A stretch of 64,000 bases of DNA from Allobosea vaviloviae (GTDB taxonomy: Bacteria > Pseudomonadota > Alphaproteobacteria > Rhizobiales > Beijerinckiaceae). The stretch spans positions 124,001 through 188,000 of the forward strand of contig NZ_LGSZ01000048.1 of NCBI RefSeq assembly GCF_001298265.1, given 5' to 3'. Below are positions 26,826 to 36,197 of this stretch, one piece after another (position 1 is the first letter of the stretch; each line of letters begins with the position of its first letter). Under the pieces are notes generated by a model, which worked only from the letters and a program-made list of their open reading frames with translations, searched no databases and had not been told where the DNA came from. The translations under genes and the position numbers were made by a program.

Positions 26826-29800
26826 AGGACGGCTGGATCGTCCCGGCCCTGACGAACCAGCGCCAGTCGCTGGCGGCCAACCCGCGCCTCAGCGCCTGGG
26901 TCTCGGCCAATGCCGGCTCCGGCAAGACGCATGTGCTGGCCAACCGGGTGCTGCGGCTGCTGCTCGACGGCGTCCCGCCCGGGCGGCTGCTCTGCATCAC
27001 CTATACCAAGGCCGCCGCCGCCAATATGGCGAACCGGGTGTTCGCGGCGCTGAGCGCCTGGGCGACGATGAGCGAGGACGAGCTGATCGCCGCCTTGACG
27101 AAGCTCACCGACGCGGCGCCGTCGCTCGCGCAGCGGGCGGATGCGCGGCGGCTGTTCGCCCGGGCGCTGGAGACGCCGGGTGGCCTGAGGATCGAGACGA
27201 TCCACGCCTTCTGCACCCGCGTGCTGCAATCGGCCCCGTTCGAGGCCAATGTGCCGCCGCGCTTCGAGGTCGCCGACGATCTCGCCCAGGCCGAGATGCT
27301 GCGCGAGGCGAGGCGAGAGCTGCTGGCGATCGTCGCGGCAGCGCCCGATGGCACTGAAGCCCGCGCGCTCGACCTGCTCGCCCGGCAGGCGGCGCAGGAC
27401 ACTTTTGAGGCGATGATGCAGGAGGCGCTGCGCCAGCGCGCTTTGTTCAACGATGCGGATGGCCGCGCTCGCGATCCCGAAGAAATGCGGCAGGGCATCG
27501 CTGCGGTGCTGGGCATCGCGGCCGATCTCGACGGCGACAGCGTGAAGGCGCGTTTCCGCGACGATCTCGCTGATATCGACGGGCTCGGCGCGCTGGTCGA
27601 GGCGTTGGCGGGCGGCAGCCAGACGCGGCAGAATTTTGCCGCGACGCTGCGCACCCTGCTGGCCCGCGCCGATGACGGCGAGCCGGTGGCGTTCTGCCGG
27701 TGCGGCTTCCTGACCGAGGCCGGCACGGTCAACAGCAACATCACAGGCAAGGGGAAATCGGCCTTCGAGGGCGCGTTGCTTGCAACGCTCGACACGCTGG
27801 CCTCGACGCTCTGCCGGGCGATCGACCAGCTCAACGCCATCGCGATCCGCGACCGCAGCCACGCGCTGGCGCTGCTGGTGACGCGGATGCTCGCCTCCTA
27901 TCAGCGCCAGAAGAGCCAGCGCTCGCTGCTCGACTATGACGACCAGATCGCCCGGACGCGCTCGCTCCTGACGCGGGTCGAGGCGGCCTGGGTGCTCTAC
28001 AAGCTCGATGCGGGAATAGACCACATCCTGCTCGACGAGGCGCAGGACACCAGCGAGGCGCAATGGGCGATCCTGCGCAAGCTCGCCGAGGAGTTCAGCG
28101 CCGGGGCCGGCGGGCGCGAGGAGATCGGGAAGCCACGCACGGTCTTCGTCGTCGGCGACGAGAAGCAGTCGATCTACGGTTTCCAGGGCGCCGCGCCCGC
28201 CGCCTTCAACCAGCAGCGGCGGGAACTGGGACAGCGCATCGAGGAGGCGCAGCAGCGCTTCGAGCCGATCAGCCTGAACACCTCCTTCCGCTCGGCGCCC
28301 GACATCATGGCGGCGGTCGATGCGGTCTTCGCCGTGCCCGAGCATGCGCGCGGGCTGGTCTTCGACGGCTCCGACCGGCCGGAGATCCACGACACCGTGC
28401 GCCGCAGTGCCGCCGGCTGCGTCGATCTCTGGCCGCTCTGCGCCAACGACACAGCCGAGCCGCCCGATGCCTGGACGACGCCGGTCGATGCGCCAGGGCG
28501 GCGCAGCGGCACGGCGAAGCTGGCACAGCGCATCGCGGCCACGCTCGCCGGCTGGACGCGACGCGGCGTCGACGATCTCGGCCATCCCTTCGCACCGGGC
28601 GATGTGATGATCCTGCTGCGCCAGCGCGGGGCGCTGTTCGAGAGCATCGTCAAGGCACTGAAGGATGCGGGTGTGCCCGTCACCGGACGCGACCGGCTGA
28701 CGCTGGCGGAGCATCCGGCGGTCGAGGACCTCGTCGTGCTCGGCCAGACGCTGCTGCTGCCCGATGACGATCTGACGCTCGCGACTGCGCTGAAGACGCC
28801 GCTGATCGGGCTCGACGACGACGACCTGCTGCGGCTGGCGCCCGGTCGGACGGGTTCGCTGCGCGCGGCCTTGCGGCAGGCCGGCGAAACCGAGCCGCGC
28901 TATGGCGCCGTGGAGCAGCAACTGGCGGCGTATGCGACGGAGGCCGCGCGCTGCGGGCCGTTCCGATTCTTCGCCGGGCTGCTCGGCCCCGGCGGCGGGC
29001 GCAATCTCGCGCTGGCGCGGCTCGGCGCCGAGGCGGGCGATGCGCTCGACGCCTTTCTGTCTGCCGCGCTCGACCATGAGCGCCGCTACGGACCCTCGCT
29101 TGCCGGCTTCCTGGCCCATATCGCGGGTGCCGCGACCGATGTGAAGCGCGACCTGTCGTCGAGCGCCGGCGAAGTGCGCGTCATGACGGTTCACGGCGCC
29201 AAGGGGCTGGAGGCGAAGATCGTCATTCTCGCCGACCTCGCGCCGGAGCCCGGGGCCAAGCGCCTGCCGAAGATCCTGGCGATCGAACCTCCGCGCCGGC
29301 CCGCCGTACCGATCTGGCCACCGGCCAGCGCCGAGGATGCGGGCGCGACGGCGGCCGCCAAGGCGCGCGTCGTCGCGCAGATGGTGGAGGAGCATCACCG
29401 GCTGCTCTATGTCGCGATGACTCGGGCGGAAGACCGGCTGATCGTCTGCGGGGCGCAGGCCAAGGGCGAGGCTCTGCAGGGCAGCTGGTATGCGATGATC
29501 GCGTCGGGCCTCGCGGCGACCGATGCCGGGCTGCGCGAGATCACCGAGGGCGAGGACACGATCCTGCGCTTCATGACCTCGTCGACGCGCCCGCAGGACG
29601 TTCCCGAACGCCAGTCCGCGCCACCGACGGAGGCCTTGCCGGCCTGGCTGTGGACCCAGCCTCCGCGCGAGGACGAGCCCGCCCCGCCGCTGAAGCCCTC
29701 CAGCGCGCTCGCCGCCGCCGATGCGCCCGACCGGCCCGCGGACGGCCCCTTCCTGGCCTCGGCGGCGGCAGCCGGGCGCTTCGCCCATCTCCTGCTGCAG

Positions 29801-30313
29801 ATGCTGCCCGCGATCACGCCCGATCAGCGCGAGCCGGTGGCGCAGGCGCTGGGCCTGGCGCGCGCCGGCAACGTCACCGCGGAGCGGCGCGCGAGCATCA
29901 TCGCCGACGCGCTGGCGCTGCTCGCCGACCCGGCGCTGGCCGCGCTGTTCGGACGGGATTCGCTGGCGGAGGTGCCGATCTCGGGCCTGATCGAGCTGAG
30001 CACGGGCGATAGACGCCCCGTCTCCGGACAGATCGACCGTCTGGCGATCTCCGCGACGGAGATCGTGATCGCCGATTTCAAGACGACGGCGCGCCCGCCG
30101 CGCGACGCGGATGCGATCCCTGAGTCCACCCTAGCGCAGCTTGCGGTCTATCGCAGGCTGATCGGGCAAATCTATCCGGGGCGGCGGGTGCGGGCGCTGC
30201 TGGTCTATACCGCGACCCTGACGCGTCTGGAGCCGGACCCAGCGCAGCTCGATGCGGTGCTCGCCCGCCTCGGCCAGCACCAGACGGTCGACGCGATGGA
30301 GCCAACCTCGTGA
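26822..30313 (+). CDS. addA: AddA: double-strand break repair helicase subunit
   Basis: 1163 residues of the UvrD/Rep superfamily 1 helicase type with a C-terminal nuclease. Walker A VSANAGSGKTHVLANRV near residue 30, motif Ia ITYTKAAAANMANRV, motif II ILLDEAQDTSEAQW near 402, motif III VVGDEKQSIYGFQGA, motif V VMTVHGAKGLEAKIV, motif VI LLYVAMTRAEDRL, and nuclease motif IVIADFKTTARPP near the end. Acts with AddB. Its stop overlaps the next gene's GTG start as GTGA. Confidence 0.96.
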   Translation: MKDGWIVPALTNQRQSLAANPRLSAWVSANAGSGKTHVLANRVLRLLLDGVPPGRLLCITYTKAAAANMANRVFAALSAWATMSEDELIAALTKLTDAAPSLAQRADARRLFARALETPGGLRIETIHAFCTRVLQSAPFEANVPPRFEVADDLAQAEMLREARRELLAIVAAAPDGTEARALDLLARQAAQDTFEAMMQEALRQRALFNDADGRARDPEEMRQGIAAVLGIAADLDGDSVKARFRDDLADIDGLGALVEALAGGSQTRQNFAATLRTLLARADDGEPVAFCRCGFLTEAGTVNSNITGKGKSAFEGALLATLDTLASTLCRAIDQLNAIAIRDRSHALALLVTRMLASYQRQKSQRSLLDYDDQIARTRSLLTRVEAAWVLYKLDAGIDHILLDEAQDTSEAQWAILRKLAEEFSAGAGGREEIGKPRTVFVVGDEKQSIYGFQGAAPAAFNQQRRELGQRIEEAQQRFEPISLNTSFRSAPDIMAAVDAVFAVPEHARGLVFDGSDRPEIHDTVRRSAAGCVDLWPLCANDTAEPPDAWTTPVDAPGRRSGTAKLAQRIAATLAGWTRRGVDDLGHPFAPGDVMILLRQRGALFESIVKALKDAGVPVTGRDRLTLAEHPAVEDLVVLGQTLLLPDDDLTLATALKTPLIGLDDDDLLRLAPGRTGSLRAALRQAGETEPRYGAVEQQLAAYATEAARCGPFRFFAGLLGPGGGRNLALARLGAEAGDALDAFLSAALDHERRYGPSLAGFLAHIAGAATDVKRDLSSSAGEVRVMTVHGAKGLEAKIVILADLAPEPGAKRLPKILAIEPPRRPAVPIWPPASAEDAGATAAAKARVVAQMVEEHHRLLYVAMTRAEDRLIVCGAQAKGEALQGSWYAMIASGLAATDAGLREITEGEDTILRFMTSSTRPQDVPERQSAPPTEALPAWLWTQPPREDEPAPPLKPSSALAAADAPDRPADGPFLASAAAAGRFAHLLLQMLPAITPDQREPVAQALGLARAGNVTAERRASIIADALALLADPALAALFGRDSLAEVPISGLIELSTGDRRPVSGQIDRLAISATEIVIADFKTTARPPRDADAIPESTLAQLAVYRRLIGQIYPGRRVRALLVYTATLTRLEPDPAQLDAVLARLGQHQTVDAMEPTS

Positions 30314-30969
30314 GATTTCTGCCGCGCTCGCTGATGGTCCGGCCACGGCTTCTGATCGCGCTTGGCGCCATCGTTGCGCTGGCTCTGCTGCTGCCGGGAG
30401 ACTGGCAGTGGACGACGCGGCTAATGATCGCCTGGGACGCCGGAGCGGTGCTGTATCTCACGCTGCTCTCGGCGACGATGCTGGGCGAGACCGTGGAGCA
30501 GATCAAGGCTCGCGCCGAGCGTCAGGACGAGGGGGCGCTTGCGATCCTCGTGATCGCCTGTCTGGCGGCCACCGCCAGCATCGCCGCCATCGGGCTGCAA
30601 TTGTCGGGGCTGGGCGGTCTTGCCGCCGGCCAGCGCGGGCTGCATCTGGCGCTGGGCGGCTTCACGATCCTGTGCTCCTGGACCGTGCTGCACGCCTTCT
30701 TCACGATGCACTATGCCGGCGCCTACTACGCCAAGGACGCCACCGAGCCCTGCCTCGACTTTCCCGGCAAGCGCGACCCCGACTATGTCGACTTCCTGTA
30801 CTTCGCCTACACGATCGGCTGCACCTCGCAGACCTCCGACATCGCGGTGACCACGCGCGGCGCCCGCGGGATCGTGCTGGTCCACTCGATCCTGGCCTTT
30901 TTCTTCAACACCAGCATCCTCGCGCTCGGCATCAATGTCGGTGCAAGCCTCGTCTCGGGCGGGTCGTGA
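30310..30969 (+). CDS. DUF1345 family membrane protein
   Basis: 219 residues, start GTG 30310 overlapping the addA stop. Several hydrophobic helices (LLIALGAIVALALLL; AILVIACLAATASIAAIGL; LVHSILAFFFNTSILALGINV). The family hallmark YVDFLYFAYTIGCTSQTSDIAVTTRGARGIVLVHS is clear. Function of the family is unknown. Its coupling to addA is probably a matter of genome packing; I see nothing linking it to recombination. Confidence 0.88.
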   Translation: MRFLPRSLMVRPRLLIALGAIVALALLLPGDWQWTTRLMIAWDAGAVLYLTLLSATMLGETVEQIKARAERQDEGALAILVIACLAATASIAAIGLQLSGLGGLAAGQRGLHLALGGFTILCSWTVLHAFFTMHYAGAYYAKDATEPCLDFPGKRDPDYVDFLYFAYTIGCTSQTSDIAVTTRGARGIVLVHSILAFFFNTSILALGINVGASLVSGGS

Positions 30970-31019
30970 GCGATGCAAGCATGCTCCGGGGACAGACCAG
31001 ACTCCGCATCGGACGCGCC

Positions 31020-31048
31020 TTGACCCAGGCCATGTGCGTTCATAGCTT
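31020..31048 (+). promoter_or_regulatory. Sigma-70-type promoter candidate for trxA
   Basis: TTGACC, 17-base spacer, TAGCTT, ending 50 bases before the trxA ATG. The -35 is near-consensus for alphaproteobacterial housekeeping promoters; the -10 is a moderate match. Found by eye only. Confidence 0.45.
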
Positions 31049-31098
31049 GCGCGGTGAAGGCGGCGCTGCCGCCACACATCATTGAAAGGCGACACGCC

Positions 31099-31419
31099 AT
31101 GGCGACGACCAAAGTGACCGATGCGAGCTTCGAGGCCGACGTCCTCAAGTCAGCTGAGCCGGTCGTGGTGGATTTCTGGGCCGAATGGTGCGGGCCCTGC
31201 CGGATGATCGGACCGGCGCTCGAGGAGATCGCCGGCGAGATGAACGGCAAGGTCAAGATCGTGAAGATGAATGTCGACGAGAACCAGGCGATCCCCGCCC
31301 AGTTCGGCATCCGCTCGATCCCGACGCTGATGCTGTTCAAGGACGGCAAGCTGGCCTCGCAGAAGGTCGGCGCCGCACCCAAGAGCGACCTGTCGCGCTG
31401 GATTGCCGGCGCCGTCTGA
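31099..31419 (+). CDS. trxA: Thioredoxin
   Basis: 106 residues. Disulfide reductase of the cytoplasm: active site WCGPC with Cys31 and Cys34, the buried Asp in [13 protein letters not shown], cis-Pro in [10 protein letters not shown], and the end [15 protein letters not shown] 31099 gives the standard length; an upstream in-frame codon at 31054 would add a spurious leader. It has its own promoter candidate (31020-31048) and terminator (31438-31473), so it is probably a single-gene unit although it follows addBA as in other members of the order. Confidence 0.97.
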   Translation: MATTKVTDASFEADVLKSAEPVVVDFWAEWCGPCRMIGPALEEIAGEMNGKVKIVKMNVDENQAIPAQFGIRSIPTLMLFKDGKLASQKVGAAPKSDLSRWIAGAV

Positions 31420-31437
31420 GAAGACTCCACGACTGAC

Positions 31438-31473
31438 AAAAAGCCCGCCACCCCTTGGGGATGGCGGGCTTTT
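31438..31473 (+). terminator. Rho-independent terminator of trxA, possibly bidirectional
   Basis: Long stem AAAAAGCCCGCCA...TGGCGGGCTTTT with an inner CCCC-TT-GGGG pairing, flanked by A and T runs on both sides, so it could also stop the convergent DoxX gene whose end is at 31517. Confidence 0.92.
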
Positions 31474-31516
31474 CTCGTTTCACCCTGCCGATGGCGGCAG
31501 GCGAACCTGTTCGCGA

Positions 31517-31915
31517 TCAGACGCGCTTGCGGTTGTCGATGCTGAAGGCGCCCGCCCCGGCGAAGACGAGATAGAGGAAGACGAAGCAGTACAGGATCGC
31601 CGCATCGCCGCCGTTGATCAACGGATAGAGGCTCTTGGGCGCATGGAACATCCAATAGGCATAGGCCATTTCGCCGGCCAGGATGAAGGCGACCGGGCGC
31701 GTGAAGACGCCGAGCAGGATCGCAAGGCCGCCGAACGCCTCAAGCACCGCGCCGAACCAGAACAGGGTGAACATCGGCGGCAGGCCGCTGGCCGGCGCAA
31801 TGGGGAAGCCAAACAATTTCTGGGTGCCATGGGCGATGAAGATCAGCGCCGCGACGATACGCAGGAGACCCAGCGCGTAGGGCGAATAACGATCGAGGAA
31901 GGTGAATGTCGGCAT
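31517..31915 (-). CDS. DoxX family membrane protein
   Basis: 132 residues starting MPTFTFLDRYSPYALGLLRI. Four hydrophobic helices; the DoxX landmarks are ALLRIVAALIFIAHGTQKLFGFP, FGAVLEAFGGLAILLGVFTRPVAFILAGEMAYAYW and DAAILYCFVFLYLVFAGAGAFSID. DoxX-type proteins are linked to quinone/thiosulfate or redox-membrane functions, but most members are uncharacterised. The longer frame back to 32080 is rejected because its extra residues are charged and atypical. Confidence 0.9.
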   Translation of the reverse strand: MPTFTFLDRYSPYALGLLRIVAALIFIAHGTQKLFGFPIAPASGLPPMFTLFWFGAVLEAFGGLAILLGVFTRPVAFILAGEMAYAYWMFHAPKSLYPLINGGDAAILYCFVFLYLVFAGAGAFSIDNRKRV

Positions 31916-32277
31916 CGGTCTCTCTCTTCTGTCTCTTCTGTGCGGATTGCTAGCAAAGTCGTTGGTCGACCCGGAGGTCGACATGGGACGGCGTTTCCCT
32001 TTGCCAAATGTCTTTGCGGCATCTTGGCCTTTGCGGCCTCGGCTTGCCAGCCTGATGACGGATTGCCGCAGGCGGCGCAATCTAAACGAGAGGCAGAGCG
32101 AAGCTTGCAGGATTGCAAGCGTTCACGTTGCCGCGAGCAATTTACGGGTCTCGCGCCGCGCGAGGCTTAACCGCCCCTTAAAAGCGCCATGTTTCACTCT
32201 TGTCTGGAGCCTTGGCCGCAGGTTTCCAGAACATCAGGTTTTCTGGATCATCGTGGCGATCGGCGTGACGGGGCAGG
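31916..32277. other. Gene-free divergent region between doxX and the class A PBP gene
   Basis: 362 bases with no supported gene. It holds one perfect inverted repeat, GCTTGCA-GGAT-TGCAAGC at 32103-32120, of operator size. A CTCTCTCTTCTGTCTCTTCT pyrimidine run lies just upstream of doxX on the plus strand. No RNA or transposon remnant recognised. Confidence 0.5.
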
Positions 32278-34431
32278 ATGAACGACCGGACGAGACGGGC
32301 TGAGCGGCGCGAGCCCTCCTTCGCACAAGGACGCGGCGAAAGCCGCGACGATTTCGACATGCGCCTGTCAGACGACGACCGCCCGGCCCGTGGGCACCGC
32401 GCCCCGCCGCGCCAGGAGCCGCGTAACGCGCCGCCCCGGCGCGACAAGCGCAGCGGGGGTGGGGGTGGTGGCCGGCGCCGTGGCCGCCGCGGGCGTTCCT
32501 TCTTGGGCGGGTTGTTCTACTGGACGCTGGTGCTCGGCCTGTGGGGCGTCATCGGGCTCGGCGGGCTGATCGCCTATCACGCGGCGCAATTGCCCCCGAT
32601 CAACCAGCTGACGGTGCCGAAGCGGCCGCCCAACATCGCGATCCTGGCCGCCGACGGCTCTCTTCTCGCCAATCGCGGCGAGACCGGCGGGCGCACCATC
32701 ACCATCGGCGAGGTGCCGCCCTACCTGCCCAAGGCCTTCGTGGCGATCGAGGACCGGCGCTTCTACGACCATTTCGGCATCGACCCGGTGGGTCTGGCGC
32801 GCGCCATGGTCAACAATCTGCGCCGCAGCGGCGGCGTCCAGGGCGGCTCGACCCTGACCCAGCAGCTCGCCAAGAACCTGTTCCTGACGCAGGAGCGCAC
32901 CGCCGCGCGCAAGATCCAGGAGGCGATCCTGGCGCTGTGGCTGGAGCGGACCTACAGCAAGGACCAGATTCTCGAACTCTATCTCAACCGGGTCTATTTC
33001 GGCTCGGGCGCCTATGGCGTCGAGGCCGCCGCGCAACGCTATTTCAACAAGTCGGCGCGCTCGGTCACGATCGCCGAGGCGGCGATGCTGGCCGGCCTGG
33101 TGCAGGCCCCCTCGCGTCTGGCGCCCAACCGCAATCCCGAAGCCGCCGAGAAGCGGGCGCAGCTGGTCATCGCGGCGATGGCGGATCAGGGGCTGATCTC
33201 GCAGGCCTCGGCCAAGACGGCGCTGGTTGCTCCCGCCGAAGCCTCCGAGCGCGTCGGCGCCGGCTCGGTCAACTATGCCGCCGACTACGTCATGGATGTG
33301 CTCGACGACTTCATCGGCGCGGTCGAGGGCGACGTCACCGTGCTGACGACGATCGATCCGAAGTTGCAGGCCTCCGCCGAGACGATCCTGGTCGAGGCCC
33401 TGAACGCGCAAGGCGCCAAGCAGGGCGTCGGCCAGGGCGCGGTGGTCTCGATGGCACCGGACGGGGCGCTGCGCGCGCTGATCGGCGGGCGCGACTACAC
33501 CAAGAGCCAGTTCAACCGCGCCACGGCGGCGAAGCGCCAGCCGGGCTCGTCCTTCAAGCCCTTCATCTATCTCACCGCGCTGGAACATGGCCTGACGCCG
33601 GACACGATCCGCGACGATTCCCCGGTGACGATCAAGGGCTGGACGCCGGAGAACAACAGCCGGACCTATCGTGGCCCGGTGACGCTGCAGACGGCGTTCG
33701 CGCATTCGCTCAACACCATCGCGGTGAAGCTTAATCAGGAGGTGACGCCGCGCGAGGCGGTGCGCACGGCCCAGCGGCTGGGCATCTCCTCGGCGCTGCA
33801 GGCCAACCCGTCACTGGCGCTGGGTACCTCCGAGGTGACCCCGGTCGAGCTCACCACCGCCTATGCCACCTTCGCCAATGGCGGGCAGGCCGTGCTGCCC
33901 TATGTCATCCGCGAGGTGAAATCTCTGTCGGGCAAGGTGATCTATGCGCGCAAGGGCACGGGCTTCGGGCCGGTGGTGCAGCCACAGACGCTGTCGATGA
34001 TCAACGCCATGTTCCACGAGGTCATGGTCAGCGGCACCGGCAGCAAGGCCAACATCGCTGGCTGGGAGGTCGGCGGCAAATCCGGCACGACGCAGGATTT
34101 CCGCGACGCCTGGTTCGTCGGCTTCACGGCGCGGCTGGTGACGTCCGTCTGGCTCGGCAATGACGACAACAGCACGATGAAGCGCGTCTTCGGCAGCGGC
34201 CTGCCCGCCGAGATCTGGGCCAAGTACATGCGCGCGGCCCATGCCGGCATGCAGCCCGCGCCGCTGCCGGGCGGTCTCTGGCACGGCGCGCCGAAGTCGA
34301 TCTTCGACGGCGGCGCACCCGTCGCCGGCGCGCGGCCGCCGGCCAGCACCCAGACGGCCGACAGCGACCGTGCCTGGGTTCCGCCGGCGCCGCAGGAGAA
34401 GAACTTCCTGGAGCGGCTGTTCGGCGGCTGA
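32278..34431 (+). CDS. Class A penicillin-binding protein (PBP1A family), bifunctional glycosyltransferase/transpeptidase
   Basis: 717 residues. Basic, Arg/Gly/Pro-rich cytoplasmic tail of ~75 residues with a run of glycines, one membrane anchor near 75-100, then the GT51 glycosyltransferase domain (catalytic Glu158 in VAIEDRRFYDHFGIDP; GGSTLTQQLAKNLF; RKIQEAILALWLER) and the transpeptidase domain with SSFK at Ser424-Lys427, SLN in AHSLNTIAVKL, and KSGTT near 601. It polymerises and cross-links peptidoglycan from lipid II. Shorter than E. coli PBP1a, lacking its large inserted domain, as usual in the alphaproteobacterial group. Confidence 0.95.
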   Translation: MNDRTRRAERREPSFAQGRGESRDDFDMRLSDDDRPARGHRAPPRQEPRNAPPRRDKRSGGGGGGRRRGRRGRSFLGGLFYWTLVLGLWGVIGLGGLIAYHAAQLPPINQLTVPKRPPNIAILAADGSLLANRGETGGRTITIGEVPPYLPKAFVAIEDRRFYDHFGIDPVGLARAMVNNLRRSGGVQGGSTLTQQLAKNLFLTQERTAARKIQEAILALWLERTYSKDQILELYLNRVYFGSGAYGVEAAAQRYFNKSARSVTIAEAAMLAGLVQAPSRLAPNRNPEAAEKRAQLVIAAMADQGLISQASAKTALVAPAEASERVGAGSVNYAADYVMDVLDDFIGAVEGDVTVLTTIDPKLQASAETILVEALNAQGAKQGVGQGAVVSMAPDGALRALIGGRDYTKSQFNRATAAKRQPGSSFKPFIYLTALEHGLTPDTIRDDSPVTIKGWTPENNSRTYRGPVTLQTAFAHSLNTIAVKLNQEVTPREAVRTAQRLGISSALQANPSLALGTSEVTPVELTTAYATFANGGQAVLPYVIREVKSLSGKVIYARKGTGFGPVVQPQTLSMINAMFHEVMVSGTGSKANIAGWEVGGKSGTTQDFRDAWFVGFTARLVTSVWLGNDDNSTMKRVFGSGLPAEIWAKYMRAAHAGMQPAPLPGGLWHGAPKSIFDGGAPVAGARPPASTQTADSDRAWVPPAPQEKNFLERLFGG

Positions 34432-34434
34432 TCG

Positions 34435-35631
34435 TCAGGCCTTCGCAGCGCGGATTGCCGCACTCGCCCTGAACAGCACGAGCGCCGCGACGCCGATCGC
34501 CGACATCACCAGCGGCAAGGGCAGCGCCCCGCTCTTCAGCGCATGGCCGACGAGAAGGCCGACGCAGGCCGAGAACAGCATCTGGCAGAGCCCGGTGAAG
34601 GACGAGGCGGCGCCGGCCCGGTCGGGGAAGGGCATCATCGCCGAGGCCTGGGACTGCGGCATGGTCAGCCCGACGCCGCAGGCATAGAGCGCCATCGGCA
34701 CGACGACCCCGACCACGCCGCCGAAACCGCTGGCGACGCAGACCAGCATGATCAACCCACCCCCGGCCAGGCAACGCACGCCGAGTGCGATCACGCCGTC
34801 CATGCCGCGCCTCCCGACCAGGCGCTGGGCGAGGATCGTGCCGAGGATGAAACCGAGCACCATGAAGCTGAACGCGAAGCCATACTGCACCGGCGTCAGG
34901 CCATGGATGTCGATCAGCACGAAGGACGAGCCGGAGATGAAGGCGAAGAGCCCGCCATAGGCCAGCGCGGTCAGCCCGACATAGACGCGGAAGGCGCGGT
35001 TTTCCAACAGCGTGCCGAAGCCGCGGATGATCGCCATGAGGGAGAGCGGCTCGCGCGAGCGGCTCCGGATCGTCTCGGGCAGCAGGAACGCCACCACCGC
35101 CGCGATGGCCGCCGCAAAGACCAGCGAGGCGACGAAGGTCGAGCGCCAGCCGAAGGCCTGTTGCAGCACGCCGCCGAGCACCGGCGCGATCGCCGGCACC
35201 ACCCCCATGATCATACCCATGCGGGCGAGTTCGCGACCGGCGCGCGGCCCTTCATAGAGATCGCGCACCATGGCGCGACCGAGCACGATCGGGCCGGAGG
35301 CGCCGAGCGCCTGGACCGCGCGGGCCATGGTCAGAGCCTCGATCGACGGCGCGAAGGAACAGGCCAGCGTCGCCGCCATGAAGATGCCGAGCCCCGTCAG
35401 CAGCACCGGCTTGCGGCCAAGCCGGTCGGAGAGCGGCCCCCACAGAATCTGGCCGCCGGCGAAGCCGAAGAGGAAGGCCGACAGCGTCGCCTGTGCGCCC
35501 GCAATATCGGTCTGCATGACCCTGACGATGTCGGGAAGCGACGGCAGGTAGAAATCGGTCGAGAGCGGGCCGAGCGCCGTCAGCATGGCCAGAACGGCGG
35601 TCATCGCCAACGTGTCGGGGCGGAGTTTCAT
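34435..35631 (-). CDS. Bcr/CflA-type MFS drug efflux transporter
   Basis: 398 residues with about twelve hydrophobic helices. Family signs: LGPLSTDFYLPSLPDIVRVM in the first helix and loop, GQILWGPLSDRLGRKPVLLTG as the A-motif between helices 2 and 3, and SGPIVLGRAMVRDLYEG. It probably exports drugs or metabolites by proton antiport; the substrate cannot be read from sequence. Convergent with the PBP gene, with 3 bases between stops. Confidence 0.92.
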   Translation of the reverse strand: MKLRPDTLAMTAVLAMLTALGPLSTDFYLPSLPDIVRVMQTDIAGAQATLSAFLFGFAGGQILWGPLSDRLGRKPVLLTGLGIFMAATLACSFAPSIEALTMARAVQALGASGPIVLGRAMVRDLYEGPRAGRELARMGMIMGVVPAIAPVLGGVLQQAFGWRSTFVASLVFAAAIAAVVAFLLPETIRSRSREPLSLMAIIRGFGTLLENRAFRVYVGLTALAYGGLFAFISGSSFVLIDIHGLTPVQYGFAFSFMVLGFILGTILAQRLVGRRGMDGVIALGVRCLAGGGLIMLVCVASGFGGVVGVVVPMALYACGVGLTMPQSQASAMMPFPDRAGAASSFTGLCQMLFSACVGLLVGHALKSGALPLPLVMSAIGVAALVLFRASAAIRAAKA

Positions 35632-35788
35632 GCGGTCGCCAAGCTTTCCGGAGCGTCGTTTGCCGAGCGGCAGGCCGGCGCCGGTCAGCCTCTGCTAGCG
35701 CGCCCCGGGCTCGATTGACAAGCTGCGAGCGCACGACCTAACTGATCCTGCCCCACTGCGATGCCTTCTCCAGATGTGATGGGCCACC

Positions 35789-36181
35789 ATGCAGATGACG
35801 TTGAAACGAACGATCCTGACGCAGGCAAGTACCGTTGGCAAATTAAGCATCAACGGCAAGTTCTTCTGCTACACGATCGAGGATCGGATCACGCTGCAGA
35901 AGATCGATGCCAATTCGGCGATACCGGCCGGCACTTACGCTGTCATCATCAATGAATCGCCGCGCTTCAAGCGCAAGATGCCGCGGCTTCTCGATGTCCC
36001 CGACTTCACCGGAATCCTGATCCATTGGGGCAACAAGGCCGGCGATACGGAAGGCTGCATTCTCGTAGGCAACACGGTGTCGAAGAATTTCATCGGCAAC
36101 AGCCGAGCGACCTTCAACAAAATCTATAAGCGGATCGACGACGCTCTCGCCCAGGGGCCAGTCACGATCACTATTTCATAG
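35789..36181 (+). CDS. DUF5675 family protein (phage-related, L,D-transpeptidase-like region)
   Basis: 130 residues. Recognised by SINGKFFCYTIEDR, IPAGTYAVIINESPRFKRKMPRLLDVPDF, ILIHWGNKAGDTEGCILVG, the last with the conserved HxGN...D(T/S)xGCI pattern seen in DUF5675 proteins of phages and prophages. The Cys/His pair suggests a small catalytic domain, but no activity is established to my knowledge. Its G+C and codon use look lower than in neighbours, suggesting acquisition. No other phage genes are near. A start at 35795 is also possible. Confidence 0.75.
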   Translation: MQMTLKRTILTQASTVGKLSINGKFFCYTIEDRITLQKIDANSAIPAGTYAVIINESPRFKRKMPRLLDVPDFTGILIHWGNKAGDTEGCILVGNTVSKNFIGNSRATFNKIYKRIDDALAQGPVTITIS

Positions 36182-36197
36182 CGTCGCGGCCCAACGC

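Noticed and set aside
24510..29788. Long minus-strand open frames opposite addB and addA
   Set aside because: Shadows of well-supported AddB/AddA; no conserved motifs.
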